This document shows, one piece after another, positions 8,172-15,672 of a DNA stretch of 41,774 bases. Below the pieces are notes generated by a model. The model was not told the origin of the DNA. It did not search any database and saw only the letters and a program-made list of their open reading frames with translations. Source of the DNA: JACZST01 sp964195155 (lineage in GTDB: Bacteria; Actinomycetota; Acidimicrobiia; Spongiisociales; UBA5794); contig CAXMOP010000069.1 of assembly GCA_964195155.1 (NCBI GenBank), positions 1 through 41,774 on the forward strand, in the 5' to 3' direction. Numbering within the stretch: the first letter of the stretch is position 1; every line of letters starts with the position of its first letter. Position numbers and translations under genes: made by a program.

Positions 8172-10277
8172 TCAGAAAATGATGAACAACGCGACGATCG
8201 CAACCACGCCGGCAAAACTCAGTGCAACGTACTGGTGCACATTGCCCGGGAGCAGCAATCTGAGGAAGCGCCCGGTCGCTCCTGTGAGGCCCGCCGCGGC
8301 GTGATACACGCCGTCGACGGCATTGGTGTCGATCACGACCACGGCCTCGGCGATTTGTTTGCTGCCCAGCGCAACGAGGTTGGGAACCGCATCGATCACG
8401 TGGTCGTCGACCCAGACGGTGGCGTCGGCGATCGGCCCCATGGTCGGCCGGACCAGGGCGTTCATGTAGAGGTCGTCGATGTAGTACTTGTTGACCAGGA
8501 TCGGAGTGAGGACGGGCACCGAGTAGGTGGGGCGCTCCACAGTGGTCTGCCGCTCCGGAGCCGAAATATCGTCGGTTTCGCCGATTGTCGTGTGCACCAG
8601 TTCACGCTGCGGGCCCCACAGCAACCAGCCAGCGCCAAGGCCAAGCAGCACCACAGGCGTCACGATGGCGATGAGGAGGATGTCCGGGGCGTCGAAGTGA
8701 TGCTCCATGATCGGGAAAGCCCTGGTGGTCACCCAGCCGGTGAACACCGAGGTGAGCCCGGGAATATTCAGCAGGCCGGTGAATGCAGCCCCTACCGCAA
8801 GCAGGATCAGCGGGATGGTCATGATCGACTTCGACTCGTGCGGCTCGACGGTGCCGCGATAGGTTCCGAAGAAGGTCAGCGACAGCGCCCGCATCATGTA
8901 GAAGGCGGTGATGAAAGCGCCGGCGATCGACAACGCGACCATGAACCACGCCGCCGTCTCGGCGTTTTCGGTGGCGTTGAAGTATGCCGAGGCGATGATC
9001 TCGTCCTTTGACCAGAACCCGGCGAACGGGAACAGTCCGACCAGCGCGGCGGTGCCGACCAGAAAGGTCCAGAAGGTCACCGGCATGTAACGGCGCAGCC
9101 CTCCCATGTCCTTCATGTAGTTGGAATGAACGGCGTGGATGACCGAGCCGGCGCCGAGGAAGAGCAGGCCCTTGAAAAAGGCGTGGGTGAACAGGTGGAA
9201 CAGCCCCGCGCTGTAGGCGCCCACACCCATCGCCGCCACCATGTAGCCGAGCTGGCTGACCGTCGAGTAGGCCAGGACGCGCTTGATGTCGTCCTGGACG
9301 ATGGCGAGCAGCCCCATGAAGAACAGGGTGATGGCCCCGATGATCACGATGATCGTGTTGAGCGATCCTGCGAACTCGGGGAGCTGGTAGAAGGGGAAGA
9401 GCCTGGCAAGCAGATAGACCCCGGCGGTGACCATCGTTGCCGCGTGCATCAGCGCCGACACCGGGGTCGGGCCCGCCATGGCGTCGGGCAGCCACACGTG
9501 GAACGGGAACTGCGCGCTCTTGCCCATGGCGCCGATGAAGAGCAGCAGTCCCGCCCAGAACCCGAGGGTGGCCAGGTCGGTCTCGCCGCCGATCATCCGC
9601 TCAAAGATCTCGGCGAAATTGAAGGTGCCCGCCGACGCCGCCATGACGATGGCGCCAAGGAAGAGGGCGGCATCGGCCACCTTGTTGGTCATGAACGCCT
9701 TGTTGGCGGCGTCGACGTTCTCCAAGTCCTCCCAGTAGTGGCCGATCAGCAGGTACGAGGCCACGCCCACCAGCTCCCAGCCCACGATCAGCTGAATGAG
9801 GTTCGGCGCCGAGACCAGCACCAGCATCCCGCCGGCGAACAGCGTGAACGATGCGAAGAACCACGTGTAGCGAGGATCGCCTCTCATGTAACCGTTGGCG
9901 TACACGAAGACGAGGAACCCGACGATTCCGACGAGGAAGAACATCATGATCGACAACCCGTCGACGACCACGCCCCACTCGATGGTGAAGATGCCGATCT
10001 GTCCGACGTCGATGGCGCTCTGGGTGACGATGCCGTCTTGCAGGTTCACGACCGTGAGGACGATGCCGTAGACGGCGACGAACCCGAGGGCCGCCGTTGC
10101 CATCCCCCAACCCTTCCACGGCGAGAACTTCCCAAAGAACAAGATGGCAAAGGCCATCACCATGGGGACGACCGGGATCAGCCAGGCGAACTCGGCCAGC
10201 GTGCCGCCGTCGCCGGCATGCACTTCTTCGTGGTTCTCCTGGATGAAGACCAAGAGTGGCAGTGCGGAGGCGACCAT
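8172..10277 (-). CDS. nuoL: NADH-quinone oxidoreductase-like subunit L (11-subunit complex I)
   Basis: A 701-residue NuoL-type subunit, the distal antiporter-like unit. Conserved parts include VGWELVGVASYLLIG and FPFHVWLPDAMAGPTPVSAL. After the 14-helix core there is a long C-terminal extension (last 200 residues or so), expected to form the lateral helix and a final membrane helix. It is about 80 residues longer than NuoL of the second operon. The ATG at 10277 overlaps the nuoK stop by one base. Confidence 0.94.
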   Translation of the reverse strand: MVASALPLLVFIQENHEEVHAGDGGTLAEFAWLIPVVPMVMAFAILFFGKFSPWKGWGMATAALGFVAVYGIVLTVVNLQDGIVTQSAIDVGQIGIFTIEWGVVVDGLSIMMFFLVGIVGFLVFVYANGYMRGDPRYTWFFASFTLFAGGMLVLVSAPNLIQLIVGWELVGVASYLLIGHYWEDLENVDAANKAFMTNKVADAALFLGAIVMAASAGTFNFAEIFERMIGGETDLATLGFWAGLLLFIGAMGKSAQFPFHVWLPDAMAGPTPVSALMHAATMVTAGVYLLARLFPFYQLPEFAGSLNTIIVIIGAITLFFMGLLAIVQDDIKRVLAYSTVSQLGYMVAAMGVGAYSAGLFHLFTHAFFKGLLFLGAGSVIHAVHSNYMKDMGGLRRYMPVTFWTFLVGTAALVGLFPFAGFWSKDEIIASAYFNATENAETAAWFMVALSIAGAFITAFYMMRALSLTFFGTYRGTVEPHESKSIMTIPLILLAVGAAFTGLLNIPGLTSVFTGWVTTRAFPIMEHHFDAPDILLIAIVTPVVLLGLGAGWLLWGPQRELVHTTIGETDDISAPERQTTVERPTYSVPVLTPILVNKYYIDDLYMNALVRPTMGPIADATVWVDDHVIDAVPNLVALGSKQIAEAVVVIDTNAVDGVYHAAAGLTGATGRFLRLLLPGNVHQYVALSFAGVVAIVALFIIF

Positions 10278-10582
10278 CAATACCTCATGAGGTCGAGCTC
10301 GTCGACATCGGCGGAGTGGCGGTTCCTGAAGATCATCAGCACGATGGCGATGCCGATGCCGGCCTCCGCAGCGGCGAGGGCGATCACGAAAAGAGCAAAG
10401 ACCTGGCCGGTAGAGGCCTGATCTGCGAGGTAGACGTCGAAGGCGACGAGGTTGACATTGACCGCGGCGAGCATCACCTCGACCGAGGCCAGGATCAACA
10501 CCGCGTTTCTGCGGGTGAGCACGCCGTAGAGGCCGACCGAGAACATGGCCGCGCCGAGCAGGATGAACTGGACGATCGTCAT
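10277..10582 (-). CDS. nuoK: NADH-quinone oxidoreductase-like subunit K (11-subunit complex I)
   Basis: A 101-residue, three-helix subunit. The family's conserved Glu residues are visible in ASVEVMLAAVN and ALAAAEAGIGIAI. The ATG at 10582 overlaps the nuoJ stop as ATGA, so translation is probably coupled. Confidence 0.94.
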   Translation of the reverse strand: MTIVQFILLGAAMFSVGLYGVLTRRNAVLILASVEVMLAAVNVNLVAFDVYLADQASTGQVFALFVIALAAAEAGIGIAIVLMIFRNRHSADVDELDLMRY

Positions 10583-11127
10583 CGCGGCTGCTCCACCGGG
10601 GTAGCCGGGTCCTGCCTGGCCAGGACGATGCCGCCGATGAGAGCGGCAAGCAGCACGAAGGACACCACCTCGAACGGGATCACCCACGAAGTGAAGATCG
10701 AATAACCCAGCTCGGCGGTTCTGGTCGCTTCGTCCGGGAGCGGGATGACCTTGCTGTCGAAGGACTGGACCACGGCCCAGGCCACGACTCCGAACAGGAG
10801 GAACGACAACAGGGCCGCGGGCACCTTGGCGCTCATCGGCTCGCTGAGCTCGACGCTCTTGGTGAGCGGCGCCCTGGTGATCATGATGCCGATCAGGAAA
10901 AGGATGATGACCGCACCGAGGTAGACCAGCACGACGGTCCACCCGACGAACTCTGCGCCGAGCATGAGAAACAGGGCGGCGGTCCCGGCGAGGGCGATCA
11001 CGAGGTAGAGCACCGCTCGCACCACGTTCTTTGAAGACACCACCATCACCGATGCGACGAGGGTGGGAATGGCCAGGAGCAGGAACACCCAGTTGGCCAG
11101 CTCGGAAAGCCAGTCCCCGACGCTCAT
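10579..11127 (-). CDS. nuoJ: NADH-quinone oxidoreductase-like subunit J (11-subunit complex I)
   Basis: A 182-residue membrane subunit with about five helices. The helix-3 stretch VVLVYLGAVIILFLIGIMI is the NuoJ hallmark. The ATG at 11127 overlaps the nuoI stop as ATGA; longer in-frame starts upstream lie inside nuoI and were rejected. Confidence 0.93.
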   Translation of the reverse strand: MSVGDWLSELANWVFLLLAIPTLVASVMVVSSKNVVRAVLYLVIALAGTAALFLMLGAEFVGWTVVLVYLGAVIILFLIGIMITRAPLTKSVELSEPMSAKVPAALLSFLLFGVVAWAVVQSFDSKVIPLPDEATRTAELGYSIFTSWVIPFEVVSFVLLAALIGGIVLARQDPATPVEQPR

Positions 11128-11642
11128 GAGCTCTCCAGCGGCGGCGGGGGTTGCACCGTCGCCAACCAGTCGGTCAGCTTTGCCTTGTCGTGGAGCAGGT
11201 CGACGACGGCATGCTCGCTGTACTCGTACTCCGGGCTCCAGAACAAGGCGTCGAACGGACAGACATCGACGCAGATCCCGCAATACATGCACAGGCCATA
11301 GTCAATATCGAATCGATCGAGCTCGGCGCGGACCTTGACCCGGCCGCCCGGCTCCTCGGGTTCCTGCTCCTCTTTGTGGCCCTCGATGTAGATGCACCAG
11401 TCGGGGCACTCCCTGGCGCAGAGCATGCAAACGGTGCAAGCCTCGGTGTCGAGGGCGATGACGCCTCTGGCACGCGGCACCGGGATCTCCTGCTCGTCGG
11501 GATAGAACACGGTCGCAGGCTTCTTGAACAGGTACTTGCCGGTGAAGGCGAGCCCTTTGAACAGCCCGGGGAATGGGAAGCGGATCTTCTTGTGATCGCC
11601 GTTGCCGTTCTGCCCATTGTCGGGGCTGCCGTTGTCGGTCAT
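11124..11642 (-). CDS. nuoI: NADH-quinone oxidoreductase-like subunit I, two [4Fe-4S] (11-subunit complex I)
   Basis: A 172-residue ferredoxin-like subunit that carries clusters N6a and N6b. Two complete motifs are visible: CTVCMLCARECP and CMYCGICVDVCP. In an 11-subunit complex with no NuoEFG, this subunit is the probable docking and electron-entry point for the external donor. The N terminus is Asn/Gly-rich and hydrophilic. The ATG at 11642 overlaps the nuoH stop as ATGA. Confidence 0.95.
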   Translation of the reverse strand: MTDNGSPDNGQNGNGDHKKIRFPFPGLFKGLAFTGKYLFKKPATVFYPDEQEIPVPRARGVIALDTEACTVCMLCARECPDWCIYIEGHKEEQEPEEPGGRVKVRAELDRFDIDYGLCMYCGICVDVCPFDALFWSPEYEYSEHAVVDLLHDKAKLTDWLATVQPPPPLESS

Positions 11643-12661
11643 ATCACCACCTTGAAAAATGAGATCACCATGACGTTGACGAGGGCGATCGGGATCAACC
11701 ACCGCCATGCCATGGTCTGGAGTTGATCCTCGCGCAGCCTTGGGAAGGTGGATCTGATCCAAAGGGCGAAGAACACGATCAGCGCACCCTTGGCGAACAC
11801 CACGAGCGGACCGATCGCGTTCAGCCACGCTTCTGATACCCACGGCACGTAGTAGCCGCCGAGGAACAGTGTGGCCACGACGAGAGAGAACGCGATCAGT
11901 GATGCGTACTCACCGAGGAAGAACATCGAGAACCGCACCGATGAATACTCGGTGAGATACCCCATCGTCAGCTCGGACTCGGCGATCGGCATGTCAAATG
12001 GGATGCGGGACAGCTCCGCCACCATGGCGATCAGGAAAATCACGAAGCTGACGATCTGTCCGGTGAGAATGTACGGCAGGCTCACTTGGATCGACCCGAT
12101 TTGGAGCGGCGCACCCTGGGCCTCGACGATCCCGTTGAGCGACATCGTCCCGGCCTGGATCACGACCGCAAGCACGGCGAGGAGCAACGGCAGCTCGTAG
12201 GCGATGAGCTGGGCGGCGGCCCGCAGACCGCCCACCAGCGAGTACTTGTTGGCAGACGACCAGCCGGCCATCAGGACACCGAGTGTGCCGATCGACGAGA
12301 TCGCCAGCAGATAGAAGGCGCCGAGGTCAAGATCGCGGGCAACGACGCCCGGCCCAAACGGGATCACGACGAACGTCGCCACCGCGGCCATGATCACGAC
12401 ATAGGGGGCGGTTCGGAACACGGCTGAGTCGGCCTCACGGGGGACGAGATCCTCTTTCTGGACGAACTTGAGCCCGTCGGCGATCGGTTGCGCCCACCCA
12501 AAGCGCCCGCCGGCGTAGTAGGGGCCGACCCGGTTCTGCATGTGGGCCATCAACTTGACCTCGGCGTAGATCACGGGCAATGCGAGGCCCATCACGAGGC
12601 CGAGAACGACCGCCACCTTGATCAGCGTGTCGAGCCAGAAGTAGCCGGTGGTCAGGTCCAT
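11639..12661 (-). CDS. nuoH: NADH-quinone oxidoreductase-like subunit H (11-subunit complex I)
   Basis: A 340-residue membrane subunit at the quinone-chamber interface, with about eight helices. The acidic loop reads SRIPFDMPIAESELTMGYLT, compared with NRAPFDLVEAEQELVGGFHT in the second operon. The acidic residues are kept but the context differs, and the family-typical Glu-Thr before NR is Glu-Leu before SR. The ATG at 12661 has a strong AAGGAGG 7 bases upstream, and that sequence sits in a short hairpin. It follows nuoD after a 109-bp gap holding heptamer array b. Confidence 0.94.
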   Translation of the reverse strand: MDLTTGYFWLDTLIKVAVVLGLVMGLALPVIYAEVKLMAHMQNRVGPYYAGGRFGWAQPIADGLKFVQKEDLVPREADSAVFRTAPYVVIMAAVATFVVIPFGPGVVARDLDLGAFYLLAISSIGTLGVLMAGWSSANKYSLVGGLRAAAQLIAYELPLLLAVLAVVIQAGTMSLNGIVEAQGAPLQIGSIQVSLPYILTGQIVSFVIFLIAMVAELSRIPFDMPIAESELTMGYLTEYSSVRFSMFFLGEYASLIAFSLVVATLFLGGYYVPWVSEAWLNAIGPLVVFAKGALIVFFALWIRSTFPRLREDQLQTMAWRWLIPIALVNVMVISFFKVVI

Positions 12662-12664
12662 GGG

Positions 12665-12686
12665 CGAACCTCCTTCGGAGGCTTCG
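12665..12686 (-). promoter_or_regulatory. Hairpin sequestering the nuoH1 ribosome binding site
   Basis: On the minus strand CGAA-G-CCTCC-GAA-GGAGG-TTCG can fold with 5 plus 4 base pairs and one bulged G. GGAGG is the core of the nuoH Shine-Dalgarno sequence. It lies directly after heptamer array b. A role in translation is an inference. Confidence 0.45.
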
Positions 12687-12689
12687 CCG

Positions 12690-12769
12690 AGTCATCAGTC
12701 ATGAGTCCACAGTCTTCAGCCAAACCCGAAGGAGGGCTGACGACTGACGACTGACGACTGACGACTGAC
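12690..12769. repeat. Heptamer array b, inverted pair, nuoD1-nuoH1 junction
   Basis: Four AGTCNNN units (12690-12717) are followed, after a 20-base spacer, by four TGACGAC units (12738-12765), which read AGTCGTC-type on the other strand. The two arrays are therefore inverted and could pair. The second array abuts the nuoD stop codon. Confidence 0.85.
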
Positions 12770-12770
12770 C

Positions 12771-13940
12771 TCATCGATCCACGTCCCCGAGCACGAAGTC
12801 GAGGCTGCCCATGATCGCCACCAGATCCGGCACGAGCTGACCCTCGAGGATCCAGGGAAGGATGGAGAGGTTGGAGAACGAGGTCGACCGGATCTTCAGC
12901 CGGTAAGGCTTTTGCCCGCCTTCCGAGATCAAGTAGTAGCCGAACTCGCCCTTGGGATTTTCGCCGCGCACATAAGTCTGGCCCTTGGGGACCTTGATGA
13001 TCCGTGGCACCTTGGCGACCAGCGGACCCGGACGGATCTTGTCGATGGCCTGGAGGACGATCTTGGCCGCCTCGCGAATCTCGTTGAGCCGCACCAGGTA
13101 GCGATCGTTGCTGTCGCCGCTCTCGGCGCTGATCACGTCGAACTCGACCTCCGGGTACGGCAAGTGGGGCTCTTCCTTGCGCAGGTCCCAGGCAATGCCT
13201 GAAGCTCGGAGGTTGGGCCCGGACAACCCGTATTCGAGCGCCTTCTCGGGTGGGATGATCCCGACGCCCACGGTCCGTGCCTTGAACAGCTCGTTGCCGA
13301 CAACGAGGGTGTCGATGTCGTCACATACCCCGAGCACCTTGTCCATGGTGTCGCGGGTTTGCGCAAACCACCCTGCCGGGATGTCCTGGGAGACCGTGCG
13401 CGTTTGCTTGCCCCCTCCGGCTTGGGGTTTGACGCCACCGACGCGGTTGAAGTTGGGGTGGAAGCGTCCGCCGGTGACTCCTTCGATGAGCTCGAGCACC
13501 CGCTCCCGCTCACGCAAGGCGTGGAACAAGGGAGTAATGGCACCGAGCTCGAGCGGATACGACGACATGAACACCAGGTGCGAGGCGATCCTCGCCATCT
13601 CGCTCAGGATGAGTCGGATCCACTGGGCCCGCTCCGGCGGCTCCACCCCCATCAGGCGCTCGACGGCAACGATATAGGGCACCTCGCTGGCGAACCCGGC
13701 GACCCAGTCGATGCGGTTGACCAGGGTCGTGATCTGGGCGTAGGTGCGTACCTCCGACAGCTTCTCGTAGCCGCGGTGCATGTAGCCGATCACCGGCTCC
13801 ACCGAGTTGATCCGCTCGCCGTCGACGTTGGCGATCAGGCGCAGGACCCCATGCGTCGAAGGGTGCTGCGGCCCGATATTCAACGTCATGTCCGGTGTCT
13901 CGATCTCGATCGAGACCGCCACCTCGGAGCGATGGAGCAT
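12771..13940 (-). CDS. nuoD: NADH-quinone oxidoreductase-like subunit D (11-subunit complex I) with altered quinone-site residues
   Basis: A 389-residue subunit homologous to the hydrogenase large subunit; with NuoB it forms the quinone-reduction site. GPQHPSTHG is conserved (His30, equal to His38 of Thermus Nqo4). Ungapped comparison with Nqo4 puts Trp79 (RIDW) at the quinone-binding Tyr87 and Glu131 (PLELGA) at Asp139. Codon TGG at 13704-13706 confirms the Trp. Arg56 in MHRG matches the Arg of NDUFS2 methylated by NDUFAF7. His161 (RFHPN) matches Nqo4 His169. The C terminus DVDR is intact. The ATG at 13940 avoids translating heptamer array c upstream. Confidence 0.94.
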   Translation of the reverse strand: MLHRSEVAVSIEIETPDMTLNIGPQHPSTHGVLRLIANVDGERINSVEPVIGYMHRGYEKLSEVRTYAQITTLVNRIDWVAGFASEVPYIVAVERLMGVEPPERAQWIRLILSEMARIASHLVFMSSYPLELGAITPLFHALRERERVLELIEGVTGGRFHPNFNRVGGVKPQAGGGKQTRTVSQDIPAGWFAQTRDTMDKVLGVCDDIDTLVVGNELFKARTVGVGIIPPEKALEYGLSGPNLRASGIAWDLRKEEPHLPYPEVEFDVISAESGDSNDRYLVRLNEIREAAKIVLQAIDKIRPGPLVAKVPRIIKVPKGQTYVRGENPKGEFGYYLISEGGQKPYRLKIRSTSFSNLSILPWILEGQLVPDLVAIMGSLDFVLGDVDR

Positions 13941-13943
13941 CGC
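13929..13943 (-). promoter_or_regulatory. Palindrome covering the nuoD1 start codon
   Basis: GCGATG and CATCGC flank a 3-base loop; on the minus strand the 5' arm contains the ATG. No strong Shine-Dalgarno sequence is visible upstream, where the heptamer array lies. This is a 6-bp stem and may be chance. Confidence 0.35.
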
Positions 13944-13949
13944 GGTTTG

Positions 13950-14006
13950 AGTCGAGAGTCCAGAGTCTTGAGTCAAGAGTCCGCTCCGAAGCAGTCACGA
14001 GTCGCC
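13950..14006. repeat. Heptamer array c, nuoC1-nuoD1 junction
   Basis: Five tandem AGTCNNN units (13950-13984: AGTCGAG, AGTCCAG, AGTCTTG, AGTCAAG, AGTCCGC) are followed by two more at 13993-14006. No GACT-oriented partner is visible. The array fills most of the 85-bp gap between nuoC and nuoD. Confidence 0.8.
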
Positions 14007-14025
14007 CACAGGATCAGAAGAGCTC

Positions 14026-14607
14026 TCACGCCTCCGCCCCCTCTTCTTCAACTCCTGGCATTCCCTCGACGTCTACGGCTCCGGGCCACGGCTTGACCTC
14101 GCGCGTCAGCAACGGGAACGACTTCAGCAAGGGGTGCCCGACGAAGTCGTCCGGCAGGTACAGGTTCTTTGAGTTCGGGATGCCACGGAACTCGATACCG
14201 AACATGTCGTGAGCCTCGCGCTCGTGCCATTCGGCGCCACCAAAGAGGGGCACGGCCGAGTCGATGACGGGATCATCCTTGGGAAGTCTTGCCACGAAGT
14301 GTGCCGCATCGTTGCTCTCCACCGAGGACAACCGACACATCACCTCGAACCGCTCATCGAGGTCGTCCGGCTCTGCGACACCCTCACCGACCTCGACATC
14401 CTTCGACCAATCGATCCCGGTCAGCCATGAGAAGAAGACCAGCCCCTCGTCGTCGCGGGCTCGGCGAAGCGTGGAGAGCCACTGCTCCCGATCCACAGAG
14501 ATCCGAACCGTGTCGTACTCGACGACAGCTTCTCCGCCGAGCCGCTCAGCAAGACCGGCCGCCCAAGCGTCGAGGGTCGTCGTGGATTCAGGCTGGTCGC
14601 TGGTCAA
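14026..14607 (-). CDS. nuoC: NADH-quinone oxidoreductase-like subunit C (11-subunit complex I)
   Basis: A 193-residue peripheral-arm subunit. The family signature WHEREAHDMFGIEFRGIPN is visible, with a C-terminal tail ending in an acidic stretch. The start is TTG at 14607, with GGAG 5 bases upstream, overlapping the end of nuoB by 20 bp. No in-frame ATG or GTG fits the family N terminus better. Confidence 0.92.
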   Translation of the reverse strand: MTSDQPESTTTLDAWAAGLAERLGGEAVVEYDTVRISVDREQWLSTLRRARDDEGLVFFSWLTGIDWSKDVEVGEGVAEPDDLDERFEVMCRLSSVESNDAAHFVARLPKDDPVIDSAVPLFGGAEWHEREAHDMFGIEFRGIPNSKNLYLPDDFVGHPLLKSFPLLTREVKPWPGAVDVEGMPGVEEEGAEA

Positions 14608-15085
14608 CCCGGCTCCATTTCTCCTGGACGTCCTCGTTCTTGATCTGCTGCTGGAGCATCACGATGCCCTCGAGCAGCGCCTCTGGCCGCGGCGGGCATC
14701 CGGGAACGTAGACATCGACGGGAATGATCTGGTCGACCCCCTTGGTGACCGAGTACGAATCCCAGTACGGCCCACCCGTGTTCGAGCAAGACCCCATCGA
14801 GATGACATATTTCGGATCTGGCATCTGCTCGTAGAGGCGCTTGATCGCCGGCGCCATCTTGTCGGTGACCGTGCCCGCCACCACCATCAGGTCGGCCTGG
14901 CGGGGCGAGGCGGGAAGCGGGACGATGCCGAACCGCATGAAATCGTAGCGCGGGCTCGACACGGCCATGACCTCGATGGCGCAGCAGGCCAGCCCGAACT
15001 GGAAGAACCAGAGCGAATACCGACGGGACCAATTGAGCAGCCATGACACGGGCTTCGGCGCCCCGAAGCGCTCGATCACTCCCAC
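14588..15085 (-). CDS. nuoB: NADH-quinone oxidoreductase-like subunit B (cluster N2; 11-subunit complex I)
   Basis: A 165-residue subunit that binds cluster N2 next to the quinone site. All four ligands are visible: CC in LACCAIE, Cys in GSCSNTGG and Cys in PGCPPRPE. The GTG at 15085 has AAAGGGG 7 bases upstream; a second GTG at 15079 overlaps the nuoA stop as GTGA and is a possible alternative. The peptide is slightly shorter at the N terminus than many NuoB. Confidence 0.94.
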   Translation of the reverse strand: MGVIERFGAPKPVSWLLNWSRRYSLWFFQFGLACCAIEVMAVSSPRYDFMRFGIVPLPASPRQADLMVVAGTVTDKMAPAIKRLYEQMPDPKYVISMGSCSNTGGPYWDSYSVTKGVDQIIPVDVYVPGCPPRPEALLEGIVMLQQQIKNEDVQEKWSRVDQRPA

Positions 15086-15459
15086 CGCAACACCCCTTTG
15101 CGAATGGCATAGACGAGCCCGAGGATCAGGATGACGACGAACACCAGCATCTCGAAGAAAATGAGCGCACCCTGCCCCGCCTCGGCGAAACGCTCGAGGT
15201 TCACCGCCCACGGGAAGAGGAACGCCGCCTCGACGTCGAAGATCAGAAACAGCAGGGCAAAGATGTAGTACCGGATGTGACTCTGGTTCCAGCCGCCACC
15301 GAGCGGCTCGATGCCAGATTCATAAGCGGTGGACTTCAATACGCTCGGCCGGCTCGGAGCGACGATTCGGGCAGTGACGATGGCCCCTGCGACAAGGACG
15401 ATCCCGGCAAGCAGGAAGATGGCGACCGTTATGTAGTCACCGAAGTACTCGTTCTGCAC
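15076..15459 (-). CDS. nuoA: NADH-quinone oxidoreductase-like subunit A (11-subunit complex I)
   Basis: A 127-residue, three-helix membrane subunit, first gene of the operon. The helix-1 to helix-2 loop YESGIEPLGGGWNQSHIRYY and the following FLIFDVEAAFLFPW are diagnostic. The GTG at 15459 has GAGAGGG 9 bases upstream. A much longer in-frame extension upstream runs antisense through a plus-strand gene and was rejected. Confidence 0.93.
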   Translation of the reverse strand: MQNEYFGDYITVAIFLLAGIVLVAGAIVTARIVAPSRPSVLKSTAYESGIEPLGGGWNQSHIRYYIFALLFLIFDVEAAFLFPWAVNLERFAEAGQGALIFFEMLVFVVILILGLVYAIRKGVLRWE

Positions 15460-15512
15460 GCGCAGATGCCCTCTCGCAGTTTGCTTAGCCGGCAGGCTCG
15501 TCGCCTGGACCG

Positions 15513-15518
15513 ATTCTA
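15513..15518 (-). promoter_or_regulatory. Candidate -10 box for the 11-subunit nuo operon
   Basis: The minus strand reads TATAGAAT, containing TAGAAT (TANNNT). Transcription would start about 45 bases before the nuoA GTG. An upstream TTGAAT exists but with a spacer near 22, so the -35 is unclear. The 213-bp region up to 15672 also holds heptamer array d. Confidence 0.35.
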
Positions 15519-15550
15519 TATGGTCACGCGCGCGCTCCCAATTCAAAGGA

Positions 15551-15630
15551 AGTCCACAGTCCACAGTCCACAGTCCACAGTCCACAGCCAGACGAGGCCA
15601 CTGAAGACTGATGACTGACGACCGATGACT
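15551..15630. repeat. Heptamer array d, inverted pair, upstream of nuoA1
   Basis: Five perfect tandem AGTCCAC units (15551-15585) are followed by four GACT-oriented units (15603-15630: GAAGACT, GATGACT, GACGACC, GATGACT). It sits between the divergent nuoA1 and hydrolase genes. Confidence 0.88.
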
Positions 15631-15672
15631 CGGTATCTGCTCACCGCCAGGTGAGTGGGTACCGTCCTGCTC

